Below are positions 26,479-35,135 of a stretch of 64,000 bases of DNA, one piece after another; the stretch's first letter is position 1, and every line of letters starts with the position of its first letter. The stretch is taken from contig JBBINY010000005.1 of NCBI GenBank assembly GCA_037443645.1, positions 1 through 64,000 of the forward strand. Reading direction: 5' to 3'. This stretch comes from UBA2336 sp037443645 (GTDB taxonomy: Bacteria; Bacteroidota; Bacteroidia; Cytophagales; Cyclobacteriaceae). The position numbers and the translations under genes are program-made. The notes below the pieces were generated by a model that worked only from the letters and a program-made list of their open reading frames with translations, ran no database searches and was not told the origin of the DNA.

Positions 26479-27483
26479 ATGTCAAAACAAATGAAGTTAG
26501 CCATTGTGGGGGCCACCGGTTTGGTTGGCCAGGAGATCCTTAAAGTAATTGAAGAACGAAATTTTCCCTTCGGTGAGTTGTACCTGGTAGCCTCCGATAA
26601 GTCGGTAGGCCAGCCTGTTAAGTTCAGGGGAAAAACCTACGAAGTCAAAAGCATTGACGAAGTATGCAAGCTGGTGCCTGATATTGCCATCTTTTCGGCA
26701 GGCGGATCGACCTCCTTGCAGTGGGCTCCCCGTTACGCGGAAATGGGAACCATTGTCATCGACAATTCATCGGCCTGGCGGATGGACCCCACCAAGAAAT
26801 TGATCGTGCCTGAAATAAATGGGCACGAACTCACCATTGATGACCGCATTATTGCCAACCCGAACTGCTCAACGATTCAAATGGTAATGGTGCTGGCGCC
26901 CCTCCATGTTAAATACAAATTGAAGCGTGTGGTGGTGTCTACCTACCAGTCGGTAACAGGAACCGGCAAAGATGCGGTTCAGCAATTAATGGATGAGCGC
27001 ACAAATGTAAAAGGAGTGAAAGTTTACCCGCATGCCATTGACATGAATGCACTACCGCACATTGATGCATTCCTGGATAACGGTTATACCAAAGAAGAGA
27101 TGAAGATGCTGAATGAAACCCGGAAGATTCTGGACGATCAGACCATTGGCGTTACCTCAACAACCGTGCGCGTACCTACGCTGGGCGGACATGCCGAGTC
27201 GGTAAATGCCGAGTTTTACACTGATTTTACGTGCAGCGAAATCCGATCCATTCTGGCCAATACTCCGGGTGTTATTGTACAGGACGACCCGAAAAACAAC
27301 ATTTACCCGATGCCGGTTAATTCAAAAGGACGCGATGAAGTGTTTGTTGGCCGCATCCGCAGGGACGAATCACAGCCCAACAGCGTAAACCTTTGGATCG
27401 TTGCCGACAACCTGCGCAAAGGGGCGGCCACCAATGCCGTACAGATTGCCGAGTTTATGCTGGAGCGGAGCCTGGTGTATTAG
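26479..27483 (+). CDS. asd: Aspartate-semialdehyde dehydrogenase
   Basis: A 334-residue enzyme reducing aspartyl phosphate to the semialdehyde in the lysine, threonine, methionine and diaminopimelate branch, and so also needed for peptidoglycan. Seen: the NADP-binding VGATGLVGQEIL motif at residue 10, the nucleophile Cys in ANPNCSTIQMV (about residue 133), FSAGGSTS, and VPTLGGHAESVNAEF with the catalytic His region. It stands alone after a divergent gene, with no aspartokinase or dapA adjacent. Confidence 0.96.
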   Translation: MSKQMKLAIVGATGLVGQEILKVIEERNFPFGELYLVASDKSVGQPVKFRGKTYEVKSIDEVCKLVPDIAIFSAGGSTSLQWAPRYAEMGTIVIDNSSAWRMDPTKKLIVPEINGHELTIDDRIIANPNCSTIQMVMVLAPLHVKYKLKRVVVSTYQSVTGTGKDAVQQLMDERTNVKGVKVYPHAIDMNALPHIDAFLDNGYTKEEMKMLNETRKILDDQTIGVTSTTVRVPTLGGHAESVNAEFYTDFTCSEIRSILANTPGVIVQDDPKNNIYPMPVNSKGRDEVFVGRIRRDESQPNSVNLWIVADNLRKGAATNAVQIAEFMLERSLVY

Positions 27484-27506
27484 AATTTTTAAAGGATAGA
27501 AAAAGT

Positions 27507-27632
27507 AGGCTGTCTCAAAAGTCATCCTCATGTTGAGCGTAAGCAAAACATCTTCTGTTTGAGATTTGAATAAGATTTTTCGCTGCCGCTCAAGAATGAC
27601 GCAGAACTTCAAAAGCTTTTGAGCCCGTCTCT
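27507..27632. repeat. Dispersed inverted-repeat element, family A copy 2
   Basis: An element of about 126 bp between asd and a methyltransferase remnant. Ends are imperfect inverted repeats (GGCTGTCTCAAAAG near 27508 and CTTTTGAGCCCGTC near 27616). The interior (27528-27552) matches copy 1 in reverse orientation at 24 of 25 bases, and further pieces (TTCTTGAGCG on the opposite strand) also align. It reaches the edge of the truncated gene that follows. Confidence 0.75.
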
Positions 27633-27659
27633 GTGGTTGTTTATTTCATAGCCCTTGGT

Positions 27660-27953
27660 TTTCCGCGCTCGCATCCACACCGGTCCAGCAATCTTGAGCA
27701 AAGCTCAACTTTTTTTGAAGTGCTTCATGCCAACTTCCCGGGAAGGATTTTTAAAATAAAGTCGCTCCTGAAACCAAAAGGAATACGTGAGGCGTTTCCT
27801 TCCCGAAAGGCGAATGTCATCACCCAAAACTACCCGCTTACAGCCGAAGGCCTCCGGAAAAAATTAAGCCTGACAGATGGCGGAGAGGATTACATTTTGG
27901 GCGTCAGCAGCCGGACGAAGCACTATTTAATTGCTGAAGTGCGACTTAAATAG
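27660..27953 (+). pseudogene. 3' remnant of a THUMP-like-domain SAM methyltransferase gene
   Basis: The frame (open from 27633, GTG) encodes about 100 residues ending HANFPGRIFKIKSLLKPKG ... KANVITQNYPLTAEGLRKKLSLTDGGEDYILGVSS. This closely fits the C-terminal THUMP-like domain that in Bacteroidota is fused to a class I SAM-dependent methyltransferase (FPGR, KANV.TRN.PL, LRKKLKLKDGGE.Y). The methyltransferase domain, roughly 300 residues, is absent: only 150 bases separate this frame from asd and most of that is a repeat element. The N-terminal boundary given is approximate. Deletion linked to the repeat is plausible. A small independent gene is the alternative reading. Confidence 0.6.
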
Positions 27954-27982
27954 GCATTTCAGAACCCACTTACATTTCGCAC

Positions 27983-28171
27983 TTAAAAAAGCCTTAACGC
28001 CCAATACATAGAATAGCAAATCAATGCCGCGGTTCCGTACACTTTAATAATCTTTCTGCGGTTCTGCACATGTTCCCACCACAGCATCAGCCAGGGTTTG
28101 TACAGGCCGATCACCAGAAACAACAGGCTGGCAAGCGTTAGCAACAGAAAAAAAAACCGTACCTGATCCAT
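27983..28171 (-). CDS. Small two-helix membrane protein
   Basis: A 62-residue protein with two hydrophobic segments (about residues 5-24, FFFLLLTLASLLFLVIGLY, and 44-60, YGTAALICYSMYWALRLF) separated by a charged loop with KPWLMLWWEHVQNRRKIIKVYG. The KPW..LWW...NR.K..K.YG pattern recalls small conserved membrane proteins of Bacteroidota, which supports a real gene. Function unknown. The start lies beside a repeat element (28206-28358). Confidence 0.65.
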   Translation of the reverse strand: MDQVRFFFLLLTLASLLFLVIGLYKPWLMLWWEHVQNRRKIIKVYGTAALICYSMYWALRLF

Positions 28172-28205
28172 ACGGCTGTAAATTACATTTACCTGGACAA
28201 TACAC

Positions 28206-28358
28206 TAGAAGCCATCTCAAAAATCCTAAACGTGCCGTCATCGCGAGCAAAGCGAGGCGATCCCATACATAATTTGACGGTTTTTCGGGGGATTGCTTCA
28301 CTGCCGCTTGCCTGCCGGCCAGTTCGCAATGACGAATTGATTTTTGAGATGGCCTCTA
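28206..28358. repeat. Dispersed inverted-repeat element, family B copy 1 (complete)
   Basis: A 153-bp intergenic element with terminal inverted repeats of 20 bp, 19 of them matching (28206-28225 against 28339-28358; core GCCATCTCAAAAATC perfect). The interior holds CGTCATCGCGAGCAAAGCGAGGC and a complementary AATCCCCCGAA/GATTGCTTC-type arm, so a long single-strand hairpin is likely. No target-site duplication or ORF is obvious. A truncated second copy is at 52570-52681 in opposite orientation. It resembles non-autonomous MITE or REP-type repeats. Confidence 0.85.
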
Positions 28359-28379
28359 ATAAAAAAAGCAAATCGCAAT

Positions 28380-28387
28380 TATATTTG
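28380..28387 (+). promoter_or_regulatory. Putative -7 promoter box of mfd
   Basis: TATATTTG fully matches the Bacteroidota -7 consensus TAnnTTTG and lies 23 bases before the TTG start of mfd. No TTTG is seen at the expected -33 distance. Confidence 0.45.
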
Positions 28388-28409
28388 CGCCCCGCATTAC
28401 ACTGATTGA

Positions 28410-31400
28410 TTGAGGGCGACTGAATTTCTCAACCTATACTGCGCGGATGGTCTGGTAAAGACCGTAGCCGCAGGGATTGCAGCGCCCTCCTCAACCCATA
28501 TCCGTATTAAAGGGCTTGCCGGAAGTTTGGACGCCCTGCTGCTTTCTGCCTGTTTCCGGCTGCACCCAACACATTATGTTGTCATCCTTCACGACCGCGA
28601 AGAAGCCGCCTACTTTCAAAATGATCTGCAAAACCTGCTGAACAGGGATGTTCTACTTTTTCCCATGTCGTACAAACGGCCTTATGAATTCGAGGAAATT
28701 GAGAACGCCAATATCCTTATGCGCACCGAGGTGTTGAACCAGATCAACTCACAACAATCTCCGCTCATCATCGTAACCTATCCGGAAGCACTCTCAGAAA
28801 AAGTGATTAATAAACGTGCACTTTCAGCACACACTTTTTCCGTTAAGGTTGGTAGCGCCCTGGACATTCCCTTTCTGGAAGAATTTTTTCACGCTTTTGA
28901 CTTCGAGAAAACAGACTTTGTGTACGAAGCCGGCCAGTTCGCTGTGCGGGGTGGAATTATTGATGTTTTCTCATACGCGCATGAATTACCCTGCCGCATT
29001 GAATTATTTGGAAATGAGGTAGACAGTATCCGAACATTTGATCCGGGTTCACAGCTTTCGGTTGATAGCCTCGGGCAGGTAAACCTCATTCCTGATGTCC
29101 GGTCGCAGTTAGTAAAAGAAGAGCGTCAATCCTTTTTTGAATTCCTGTTACCTGAAGCAACACTTTGGTTCAAGGACTACCGCCTTGCCCAGGATGTTGT
29201 TCAGCAAAGTTTTGAAAAGGCAGAAAACTCCTTTCAAAAAACGCTGGCTGCGTCAGGCGGGGCCACCGTGGCACTGAGTCCGGCTGTGTTGTATGATTCA
29301 GGAACTGATTTTTTACGCTTTTCAAAACCCTACCGGAAAGTTGAGTTCGGCAACCGGTACTCGTTGCCCGGGCCTTTACTATTTGAATGGAAATCATCAC
29401 CTCAGCCGGCTTTCAACAAAAACTTCGAGCTGCTTGCTTCCAACCTGATGGAGCTGCAGGCTCAGGGATTTTCCAACTTTATTGCGGCAGAAATGCCCAG
29501 GCAACTTGAGCGCTTGACCGGAATTTTTGAAGAGATCCATCCGGAGTTAACGTTCACCGCTCTTGAATTTCCGTTCAGGCAAGGTTTCGTTGACACGGTG
29601 TTGAAGATTTCCTGCTATACGGATCATCAAATATTCGAACGGTTTCACCGATACCATGCACGCGAAAAGTTCAGCAAATCAAAGGCACTAACGCTTCGTG
29701 AATTACACACCCTGCACCCGGGCGATTTTGTAACGCATATCGATCACGGCATCGGCAAATTTGCAGGCCTTGAAAAAAAGATAGTGGGCGACCGTGAGCA
29801 GGAAGCCATTCGTCTGGTATACCGCGATGATGATGTACTCTATGTGAGCATCCACTCCCTGCATAAAATTTCCAAATACACCGGTAAAGAAGGTGCACCA
29901 CCGGCCATCAGCAAACTGGGTTCGCAGGAATGGGAGAACAAAAAGACCACGGTCAAAAGGAAAGTCAAAGAAATTGCCAAAGAACTTATTGAACTGTACG
30001 CCAGGCGGAAGAATGCTCCCGGATACGCCTTTTCAGCCGATAGCTACCTGCAGGCTGAGTTGGAATCTTCATTTGTATTTGAGGACACGCCCGATCAGGC
30101 TCGCGCTACGGATGACGTAAAACGCGACATGGAAGCACCTCACCCGATGGATCGGTTGATCTGCGGAGATGTTGGTTTCGGTAAAACCGAAGTAGCAATA
30201 CGGGCTGCCTTCAAGGCTGCAACTGATAGCCGACAGGTAGCGGTGTTGGTTCCTACAACCATTTTAGCCATGCAACACCATCGCACCTTCACCGAACGGC
30301 TAAAAGGTTTACCGGTTACGATTGATTACATATCCCGCTTCCGCACCAACCAGGAAACCAAAAAAATCCTTGCTGCAGTAAAGGAAGGCAGCGTAGATAT
30401 CCTTATCGGAACACACCGGATCATCAGCAACGATGTAGAATTCAAAAACCTGGGGCTGTTGATTGTGGATGAGGAACAAAAATTTGGTGTGAAAGTGAAA
30501 GACAGGCTGAAAGAACTAAAGGTGAATGTAGACGTGCTCACACTCACTGCCACACCCATCCCGCGCACATTACACTTTTCGTTAATGGGAGCACGCGATC
30601 TGAGCATTATCTCCACGCCCCCGCCCAACCGCCAACCGGTTACCACAGAGTTACATACGTTTCATGAAACCGTCATCCGCGATGCGGTAAGCTTTGAGCT
30701 TCGCAGGGGAGGCCAGGTCTTTTTCGTGCACAACCGGATCAACGACATCGAAGAGGTGGCCAATAGTATTTACAGACTCGTTCCCGATGCGCGAATAGCC
30801 GTTGCACATGGTCAGATGGAAGGCGATCGGCTGGAGAAAACCATGCTGAAGTTTATCAATGGTGATTGTGATGTTCTGGTTTCCACCAACATTATTGAAT
30901 CGGGGCTTGACATACCCAATGCCAACACCATTATCATTAACCAGGCACATCTTTTCGGATTATCTGATCTTCATCAAATGCGAGGCCGTGTTGGCCGCTC
31001 GAACAAGAAAGCGTTTTGCTACCTGCTCACGCCTCCTGCCGCGTTGATTTCAACTGACTCACGCAAACGCCTGGCGGCCCTGGAAGAATTTTCTGAGTTG
31101 GGTGACGGATTCAAAGTGGCGATGCGGGACCTGGACATCCGCGGTGCAGGCAATTTGCTGGGCGCAGAACAAAGTGGGTTCATCAACGATCTCGGCTACG
31201 AAACCTATCACCGAATTCTGGACGATGCCGTACAGGAATTAAAAGAAACCGATTTCAAAGATCTGTTTGCCTCCGAGCTGGCCGAAAAAGTTAAGTTGAT
31301 TGCTCAGGATTGTATCATTGAAACTGATTTCGAAATTCTTATTCCTGAAGAGTATGTGAGCAACACCAGCGAACGGCTACAGCTTTATGCACGATTAGAC

Positions 31401-31787
31401 AATATCAATGATGAACCCGGACTTACCCGGTTTATCATGGAACTTAACGACCGGTTTGGTGAGTTGCCATCATCCGTTAATGCATTAATCAATACCGTGC
31501 GGTTGCGGTGGCTTGCCCGGCAAGCTGGCTTCGAGCGATTGAGCTTAAAGAAAGGAATTTTAAAAGGCTATTTCATTTCGAACCATGACACTTACTTCAA
31601 TTCGGAAATTTTTGGAAAAATCCTGCGCTTTATTCAACAGCATGGCAGGCAATGTCGATTACGCGAACTCAACGGTAAGGCAACGGTAACTATTGAAAAT
31701 ATACTTTCCGTTGAAGCAGCCATAGCAATATTGCATCAGATCATGGGGCTTGAATACAAATCGGAGAGTGAAATACCTTCCAGGTAA
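28410..31787 (+). CDS. mfd: Mfd, transcription-repair coupling factor
   Basis: A 1125-residue ATPase that displaces stalled RNA polymerase and recruits UvrA to lesions. The predicted start is TTG (MRATEFLNLY). Domains: an N-terminal UvrB-like region (about 20-400), a CarD-type RNA-polymerase-interaction domain (about 430-500, LHPGDFVTHIDHGIGKFAGL), a helicase core with Walker A GDVGFGKTEVAIRAAF, LIVDEEQKFGVK and LTATPIPRTLHFSLMG, the RecG-like motif HQMRGRVGRSNKKAFCYLL, and the C-terminal TRCF domain. Length is normal. It stands as a single gene. Confidence 0.96.
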   Translation: MRATEFLNLYCADGLVKTVAAGIAAPSSTHIRIKGLAGSLDALLLSACFRLHPTHYVVILHDREEAAYFQNDLQNLLNRDVLLFPMSYKRPYEFEEIENANILMRTEVLNQINSQQSPLIIVTYPEALSEKVINKRALSAHTFSVKVGSALDIPFLEEFFHAFDFEKTDFVYEAGQFAVRGGIIDVFSYAHELPCRIELFGNEVDSIRTFDPGSQLSVDSLGQVNLIPDVRSQLVKEERQSFFEFLLPEATLWFKDYRLAQDVVQQSFEKAENSFQKTLAASGGATVALSPAVLYDSGTDFLRFSKPYRKVEFGNRYSLPGPLLFEWKSSPQPAFNKNFELLASNLMELQAQGFSNFIAAEMPRQLERLTGIFEEIHPELTFTALEFPFRQGFVDTVLKISCYTDHQIFERFHRYHAREKFSKSKALTLRELHTLHPGDFVTHIDHGIGKFAGLEKKIVGDREQEAIRLVYRDDDVLYVSIHSLHKISKYTGKEGAPPAISKLGSQEWENKKTTVKRKVKEIAKELIELYARRKNAPGYAFSADSYLQAELESSFVFEDTPDQARATDDVKRDMEAPHPMDRLICGDVGFGKTEVAIRAAFKAATDSRQVAVLVPTTILAMQHHRTFTERLKGLPVTIDYISRFRTNQETKKILAAVKEGSVDILIGTHRIISNDVEFKNLGLLIVDEEQKFGVKVKDRLKELKVNVDVLTLTATPIPRTLHFSLMGARDLSIISTPPPNRQPVTTELHTFHETVIRDAVSFELRRGGQVFFVHNRINDIEEVANSIYRLVPDARIAVAHGQMEGDRLEKTMLKFINGDCDVLVSTNIIESGLDIPNANTIIINQAHLFGLSDLHQMRGRVGRSNKKAFCYLLTPPAALISTDSRKRLAALEEFSELGDGFKVAMRDLDIRGAGNLLGAEQSGFINDLGYETYHRILDDAVQELKETDFKDLFASELAEKVKLIAQDCIIETDFEILIPEEYVSNTSERLQLYARLDNINDEPGLTRFIMELNDRFGELPSSVNALINTVRLRWLARQAGFERLSLKKGILKGYFISNHDTYFNSEIFGKILRFIQQHGRQCRLRELNGKATVTIENILSVEAAIAILHQIMGLEYKSESEIPSR

Positions 31788-31999
31788 GGATCCAGGCCCA
31801 CCGTGTACTCAAATGCATTAATGAGTAATACGCGTTGGTATTTCAGTGAATAAAAAATTTCGACAAAGAAATTATCCAGCAAATACAAAAAGACCTTGCA
31901 CTCACCCAGGTAGCGAAAGGTCAAATACCTGCCCCTTGTGCTAATCCTGTCATACTTTTGGTCAAACTCCAGAATCCTGAAAGCGGCAATCGGTTTCAT
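31736..31999 (-). CDS. Small conserved hypothetical protein convergent with mfd
   Basis: An 87-residue protein. Residues YDRISTRGRYLTFRYLGECKVFLYLLDNFFVEIFY give alternating strands and aromatic residues like a small beta-rich fold, ending in a DPYLEGISLSDLY helix. I recall similar short Bacteroidota proteins with the pattern K.YDR..TRG.YLT.R, so I accept it, but without a named family. Its 3' end overlaps the mfd 3' end by 52 bases on the opposite strand. No signal peptide or membrane segment. Confidence 0.55.
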   Translation of the reverse strand: MKPIAAFRILEFDQKYDRISTRGRYLTFRYLGECKVFLYLLDNFFVEIFYSLKYQRVLLINAFEYTVGLDPYLEGISLSDLYSSPMI

Positions 32000-32209
32000 G
32001 GTTGCTACTGTTTACCTTTCCGTGAGGCAAGATTGTGCCAAACTTCTGCCCTTTAATTTTGATGATTTAACCTTCATAATGCCCGGCTGCCGAAACATCC
32101 ATTCCCTGATAGGGAGCACCTTTTCTCAAAACAATACAACCCTGCCGCGCTCGTTAATAGAGCAGCGATTTGAATTGTATTAAAGATTTATCAATAAAAA
32201 GTCTTCTGC

Positions 32210-32241
32210 TTGGAAAACACGCGTTTATCTATTTATATTAG
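32210..32241 (+). promoter_or_regulatory. Possible promoter of gldJ
   Basis: TTG at 32210-32212, a 21-base spacer and TATATTAG at 32234-32241 partly match the Bacteroidota promoter (the -7 differs from TAnnTTTG at one position). The region 32000-32266 otherwise holds no recognisable gene. Confidence 0.35.
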
Positions 32242-32266
32242 CAGTTGCTTTAAAAACTAAAGTAAA

Positions 32267-33505
32267 ATGAGGAATTATATTAAGGTTCTTTTCGTGCTTG
32301 CCGGGGCCTCTGCAGTTATCTCAGGGTGCTCACTTTTTGGTAGGGGGAGCGGCAAACCCACTGCACAAAACCCGGGGCGTGTCAGTTCAGCAACCGGGCT
32401 TGCTTACAACGATGAAGATGGCGGTGGATACATGGTTAATCCTTACGAAGGTCAACCTGATGCTCCGAACATGGTATTTATTGAAGGGGGCCGTGCCGTA
32501 ATGGGTTCATTTGAAGAAGATGTGATGTCCTTCCGCGATAATATTGAACGAACGGTTTCGGTTGCTTCCTTTTATATGGACGAAACAGAAATTGCCAACA
32601 TTCATTGGCTGGAATATCTGCATTACCTGGCGCGTGATTCTTCAGAGGACGTGTATCAGGCAGCTAAGCCGGATACTACCGTTTGGGTAGGTAAGCTTGC
32701 TTTTAACGATCCGTACGTTGAACACTACTTGCGCTATCCTGGATTCCGCTATTTTCCGGTTGTAGGCGTTACCTGGAATCAGGCAACTGCTTATGCTGTA
32801 TGGCGTACCCGCGCTGTTAATATGGACCTTGCCAAGAAAGCTGGCGAAGAGTATGCTGAAACCGATGGACGCATTCCTCTAGAATCTGGTTTCGTTGTAC
32901 CCGCTTATCGTCTGCCCACCGAAGCTGAATGGGAATATGCTGCGCAGGCTATGATCGGAACTCAGTGGCTTGAAGAAATGCAAACCCATCAGCGCATTTA
33001 CCCGTGGGATGGCCACGCGCTCCGGAATCCGTATGGAAAGCAGATGGGTTTTATGCTGGCAAATTTTAAGCGCGGCCGTGGTGACTATGCCGGTATTGCC
33101 GGCCGCTTGAACGATGGTGCGCTCATTACTACCTACATTTATGAGTTCCCTCCCAACGATTATGGGTTGTACAATATGGCGGGTAATGTGAGCGAGTGGG
33201 TTCAGGATGTATACCGTCCGCTTTCGTTCCAGGATTTTGATGATCTTAATCCCATTCGCAGGGATGGTTTTCTTGATAAAGCAACTGGTACTGAGGGCGA
33301 GGGTAATGTTTACAATAATGTTGATCGAAACCCCGAAAGCTTTACTTCCCTTATCACGGACCGGGCACGGGTTTATAAAGGCGGAAGCTGGAAAGACGTT
33401 GCCTATTGGATGTCGCCCGGTACCCGCAGGTACCTCGATCAGGACAGCGCCACATCCACTATTGGATTCCGTTGTGCGATGATTCGCGCAGGTTCCAATT
33501 ATTAG
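32267..33505 (+). CDS. gldJ: GldJ, gliding motility / type IX secretion lipoprotein
   Basis: A 412-residue outer-membrane lipoprotein (lipobox VISGC, Cys21). After a short linker comes a formylglycine-generating-enzyme/SUMF1-like fold (about 65-405): FIEGGRAVMGSF, ASFYMDETEIANIHWLEYLHYL, YPGFRYFPVVGVTWNQATAYAVWR, YRLPTEAEWEYAA, LYNMAGNVSEWVQDVYRP, VYKGGSWKD and IGFRCAMI. The VxNxxYxEYLxWL-like spacing with a PDTTVWxxKLAFNDPYVEHYLRYP insert is specific to GldJ, as distinct from GldK. GldJ stabilises the GldK/N ring and is needed for gliding and type IX secretion. gldK-N are not adjacent. A terminator follows. Confidence 0.9.
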   Translation: MRNYIKVLFVLAGASAVISGCSLFGRGSGKPTAQNPGRVSSATGLAYNDEDGGGYMVNPYEGQPDAPNMVFIEGGRAVMGSFEEDVMSFRDNIERTVSVASFYMDETEIANIHWLEYLHYLARDSSEDVYQAAKPDTTVWVGKLAFNDPYVEHYLRYPGFRYFPVVGVTWNQATAYAVWRTRAVNMDLAKKAGEEYAETDGRIPLESGFVVPAYRLPTEAEWEYAAQAMIGTQWLEEMQTHQRIYPWDGHALRNPYGKQMGFMLANFKRGRGDYAGIAGRLNDGALITTYIYEFPPNDYGLYNMAGNVSEWVQDVYRPLSFQDFDDLNPIRRDGFLDKATGTEGEGNVYNNVDRNPESFTSLITDRARVYKGGSWKDVAYWMSPGTRRYLDQDSATSTIGFRCAMIRAGSNY

Positions 33506-33524
33506 GAAAGGATCAGGTTTCTCT

Positions 33525-33561
33525 AAAAAAGCCTGTTTATTACCGGTAAACAGGCTTTTTT
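33525..33561. terminator. Bidirectional terminator between gldJ and the ComF-type gene
   Basis: A perfect 15-bp stem (33525-33539 with 33547-33561, AAAAAAGCCTGTTTA/TAAACAGGCTTTTTT) with a 7-base loop has A-run and T-run flanks, so it can stop transcripts from both converging genes. Confidence 0.92.
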
Positions 33562-34265
33562 TATTCACCTGAATAAGCAATGCTAACGGCACTGATGGCC
33601 TTGCATTGGGCATTGGAAAGCGCATGACTGCACGCCTCAATGGTGGCTCCGGTTGTGATTACATCATCCGCCAACAGCACATGCTTACCTTCAACCCGTT
33701 GTGTGTCCGTTACCACAAATACCTCCCTAACATTTTCCCATCGCATCAACCGGCTTTTTCGCGTTTGCGTTTCAGTATTTAAAACCCGTTTCACCGCAAG
33801 CGTATCCACCGGAATCTTCATGCTATCGGAAAGGCCTTTGGCAAATTCTTCACTTTGATTATATCCTCTTCGCTTCCTTTTCCACTCATGAAGTGGAATC
33901 GGAACAATCAGGTTTAGTTGACTGCTGCATTCCATCTGAATCAACTCGTGTCCATAAACGCGGCCGAGTAACCTTCCAATCTCTGGTTGATTGTTATATT
34001 TCAACTCGTGCAGCAATGCTTGCACAATACTTCCCTTTCTGAACAAAAGAAAAGAAGATGCAAACGAAAGATTAACTCTTCCGCTTATCCGGCTGTAAAC
34101 CGGGTTGTCGGAATACTGATGATAGTTTGTGCGCGGAAGATTGTGGATACAATGGGTGCAAACAAACTCCTCTCCTTTGGCCAGGGCGGATTTGCAAGCC
34201 GCGCAATACCGCGGGTAAATCAACGATACAAAGTCGGAAACAATATCAGTCAGGCCTGATTTCAA
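33561..34265 (-). CDS. ComF-family phosphoribosyltransferase-like protein
   Basis: A 234-residue cytoplasmic protein. The N-terminus carries a zinc-ribbon-like YPRYCAACKSALAKGEEFVCTHC, then a type I phosphoribosyltransferase fold with PIPLHEWKRKRRGYNQSEEFAKGL and the PRPP-binding HVLLADDVITTGATIEAC. In naturally transformable bacteria ComF helps internalise or process incoming single-stranded DNA. Many non-competent bacteria also keep it, and its enzymatic substrate is unknown. Single gene, convergent with gldJ. Confidence 0.9.
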   Translation of the reverse strand: MKSGLTDIVSDFVSLIYPRYCAACKSALAKGEEFVCTHCIHNLPRTNYHQYSDNPVYSRISGRVNLSFASSFLLFRKGSIVQALLHELKYNNQPEIGRLLGRVYGHELIQMECSSQLNLIVPIPLHEWKRKRRGYNQSEEFAKGLSDSMKIPVDTLAVKRVLNTETQTRKSRLMRWENVREVFVVTDTQRVEGKHVLLADDVITTGATIEACSHALSNAQCKAISAVSIAYSGE

Positions 34266-34315
34266 GATTGGTATATTTACATGTTTTTAAGATAGGTAAT
34301 TAACCACATACACAA

Positions 34316-34657
34316 ATGGGCCTGGTATCCGAGTTTAATAAGTACAGGAGCAAAATGAATGAAAAAATTCAGGCTGCCGATAACCTTATACTAAAACGCA
34401 TCTTCAATCTTGATACGAATGCGTACACGCCCGGTGTTTTGGATCTGAAAACAAAGGAGCTGATCGGGCTAACCTGCTCATTGGTATTACGATGTGACGA
34501 TTGTGTAAAATACCATCTAGGCAAATGCAAAGAAACCGGCCTCTCCACTGAACAAGTGAACGAAGCGATGGGACTTGCCACACTCATCGGGGGCACTATC
34601 GTTATTCCTCACTTACGAAGAGCATTTGAATACTGGGAAGAATTAAATCATGTATAA
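34316..34657 (+). CDS. Carboxymuconolactone decarboxylase / AhpD-like protein
   Basis: A 113-residue all-helical protein of the AhpD fold. The active-site pattern LVLRCDDCVKYHLGKCKETGLSTEQVNEAMGLA shows the redox CxxC (CDDC) followed by His, as in peroxidase-type members. A few such proteins reduce peroxiredoxins, others act on lactones; the substrate is unknown. It overlaps the next gene by 8 bases, so they are co-translated. Confidence 0.88.
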   Translation: MGLVSEFNKYRSKMNEKIQAADNLILKRIFNLDTNAYTPGVLDLKTKELIGLTCSLVLRCDDCVKYHLGKCKETGLSTEQVNEAMGLATLIGGTIVIPHLRRAFEYWEELNHV

Positions 34658-35039
34658 GCGCGATCTTGAACTTGACCGGAAGTGGGAGCAATTGCTTCAA
34701 CAGCTGGAAAAGGCCGTGGGCAAACGACCCAAGGATTTGAATGCGGTATTATTTCTGATTGGTGTGCAGGAATTAGGACAGGGGCAAAAGTTCTTTTCGA
34801 AGGAAGAAAAGCAGGACTTGATGCACATTGCCATATGCCGGGTGCTAAGCCGCTCAGGATATTACACCCTGGTTGGCCTGGATAAGCAAGGCTGGCCGCA
34901 CTGGAGGTTGGAAAAAAAGCTACCCAATTTTGACCTCATGGAGCAGGAGAAGCTGCTAAAAATGCATATTCTGGATTATTTTGAAGAGGAGTACGCCTGG
35001 AAATTCTCACCCGGGGTGTTGCGGAATGGGCCCGTCTGA
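34650..35039 (+). CDS. Conserved Bacteroidota hypothetical protein
   Basis: A 129-residue soluble alpha-rich protein (YKRDLELDRKWEQLLQQLEKAVGKRP, LNAVLFLIGVQELGQG, KQDLMHIAICRVLSRSGYY, WPHWRLEKKLPNFDLMEQEKLL). The pattern with LIGVQELG and a Trp-rich WPHW is one I associate with conserved unnamed Bacteroidota proteins. It overlaps the AhpD-like gene by 8 bases. No signal peptide, membrane segment or catalytic motif. Confidence 0.8.
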   Translation: MYKRDLELDRKWEQLLQQLEKAVGKRPKDLNAVLFLIGVQELGQGQKFFSKEEKQDLMHIAICRVLSRSGYYTLVGLDKQGWPHWRLEKKLPNFDLMEQEKLLKMHILDYFEEEYAWKFSPGVLRNGPV

Positions 35040-35063
35040 ATGTGGTTGTTCTACCCGCCCCCA

Positions 35064-35081
35064 GCCCCTATATTTAGGGGC
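35064..35081. other. Perfect intergenic hairpin upstream of the DUF4175 gene
   Basis: A 7-bp perfect stem (GCCCCTA/TAGGGGC) with a 4-base loop lies 55 bases before the DUF4175 start. It lacks a T-run. TATATTTA inside it partly resembles a -7 box. Role unknown; it could be a terminator remnant or a leader structure. Confidence 0.4.
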
Positions 35082-35135
35082 GCCCCAAAAACTTTGCATA
35101 TGAGGCTAACGTTTTCAAACGTATAAAGGAATTCT

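Noticed and set aside
28044..28301. 85-residue frame across the family B repeat
   Set aside because: It runs through the repeat element and is explained by it; the small membrane protein at 27983-28171 is the better gene in that area.
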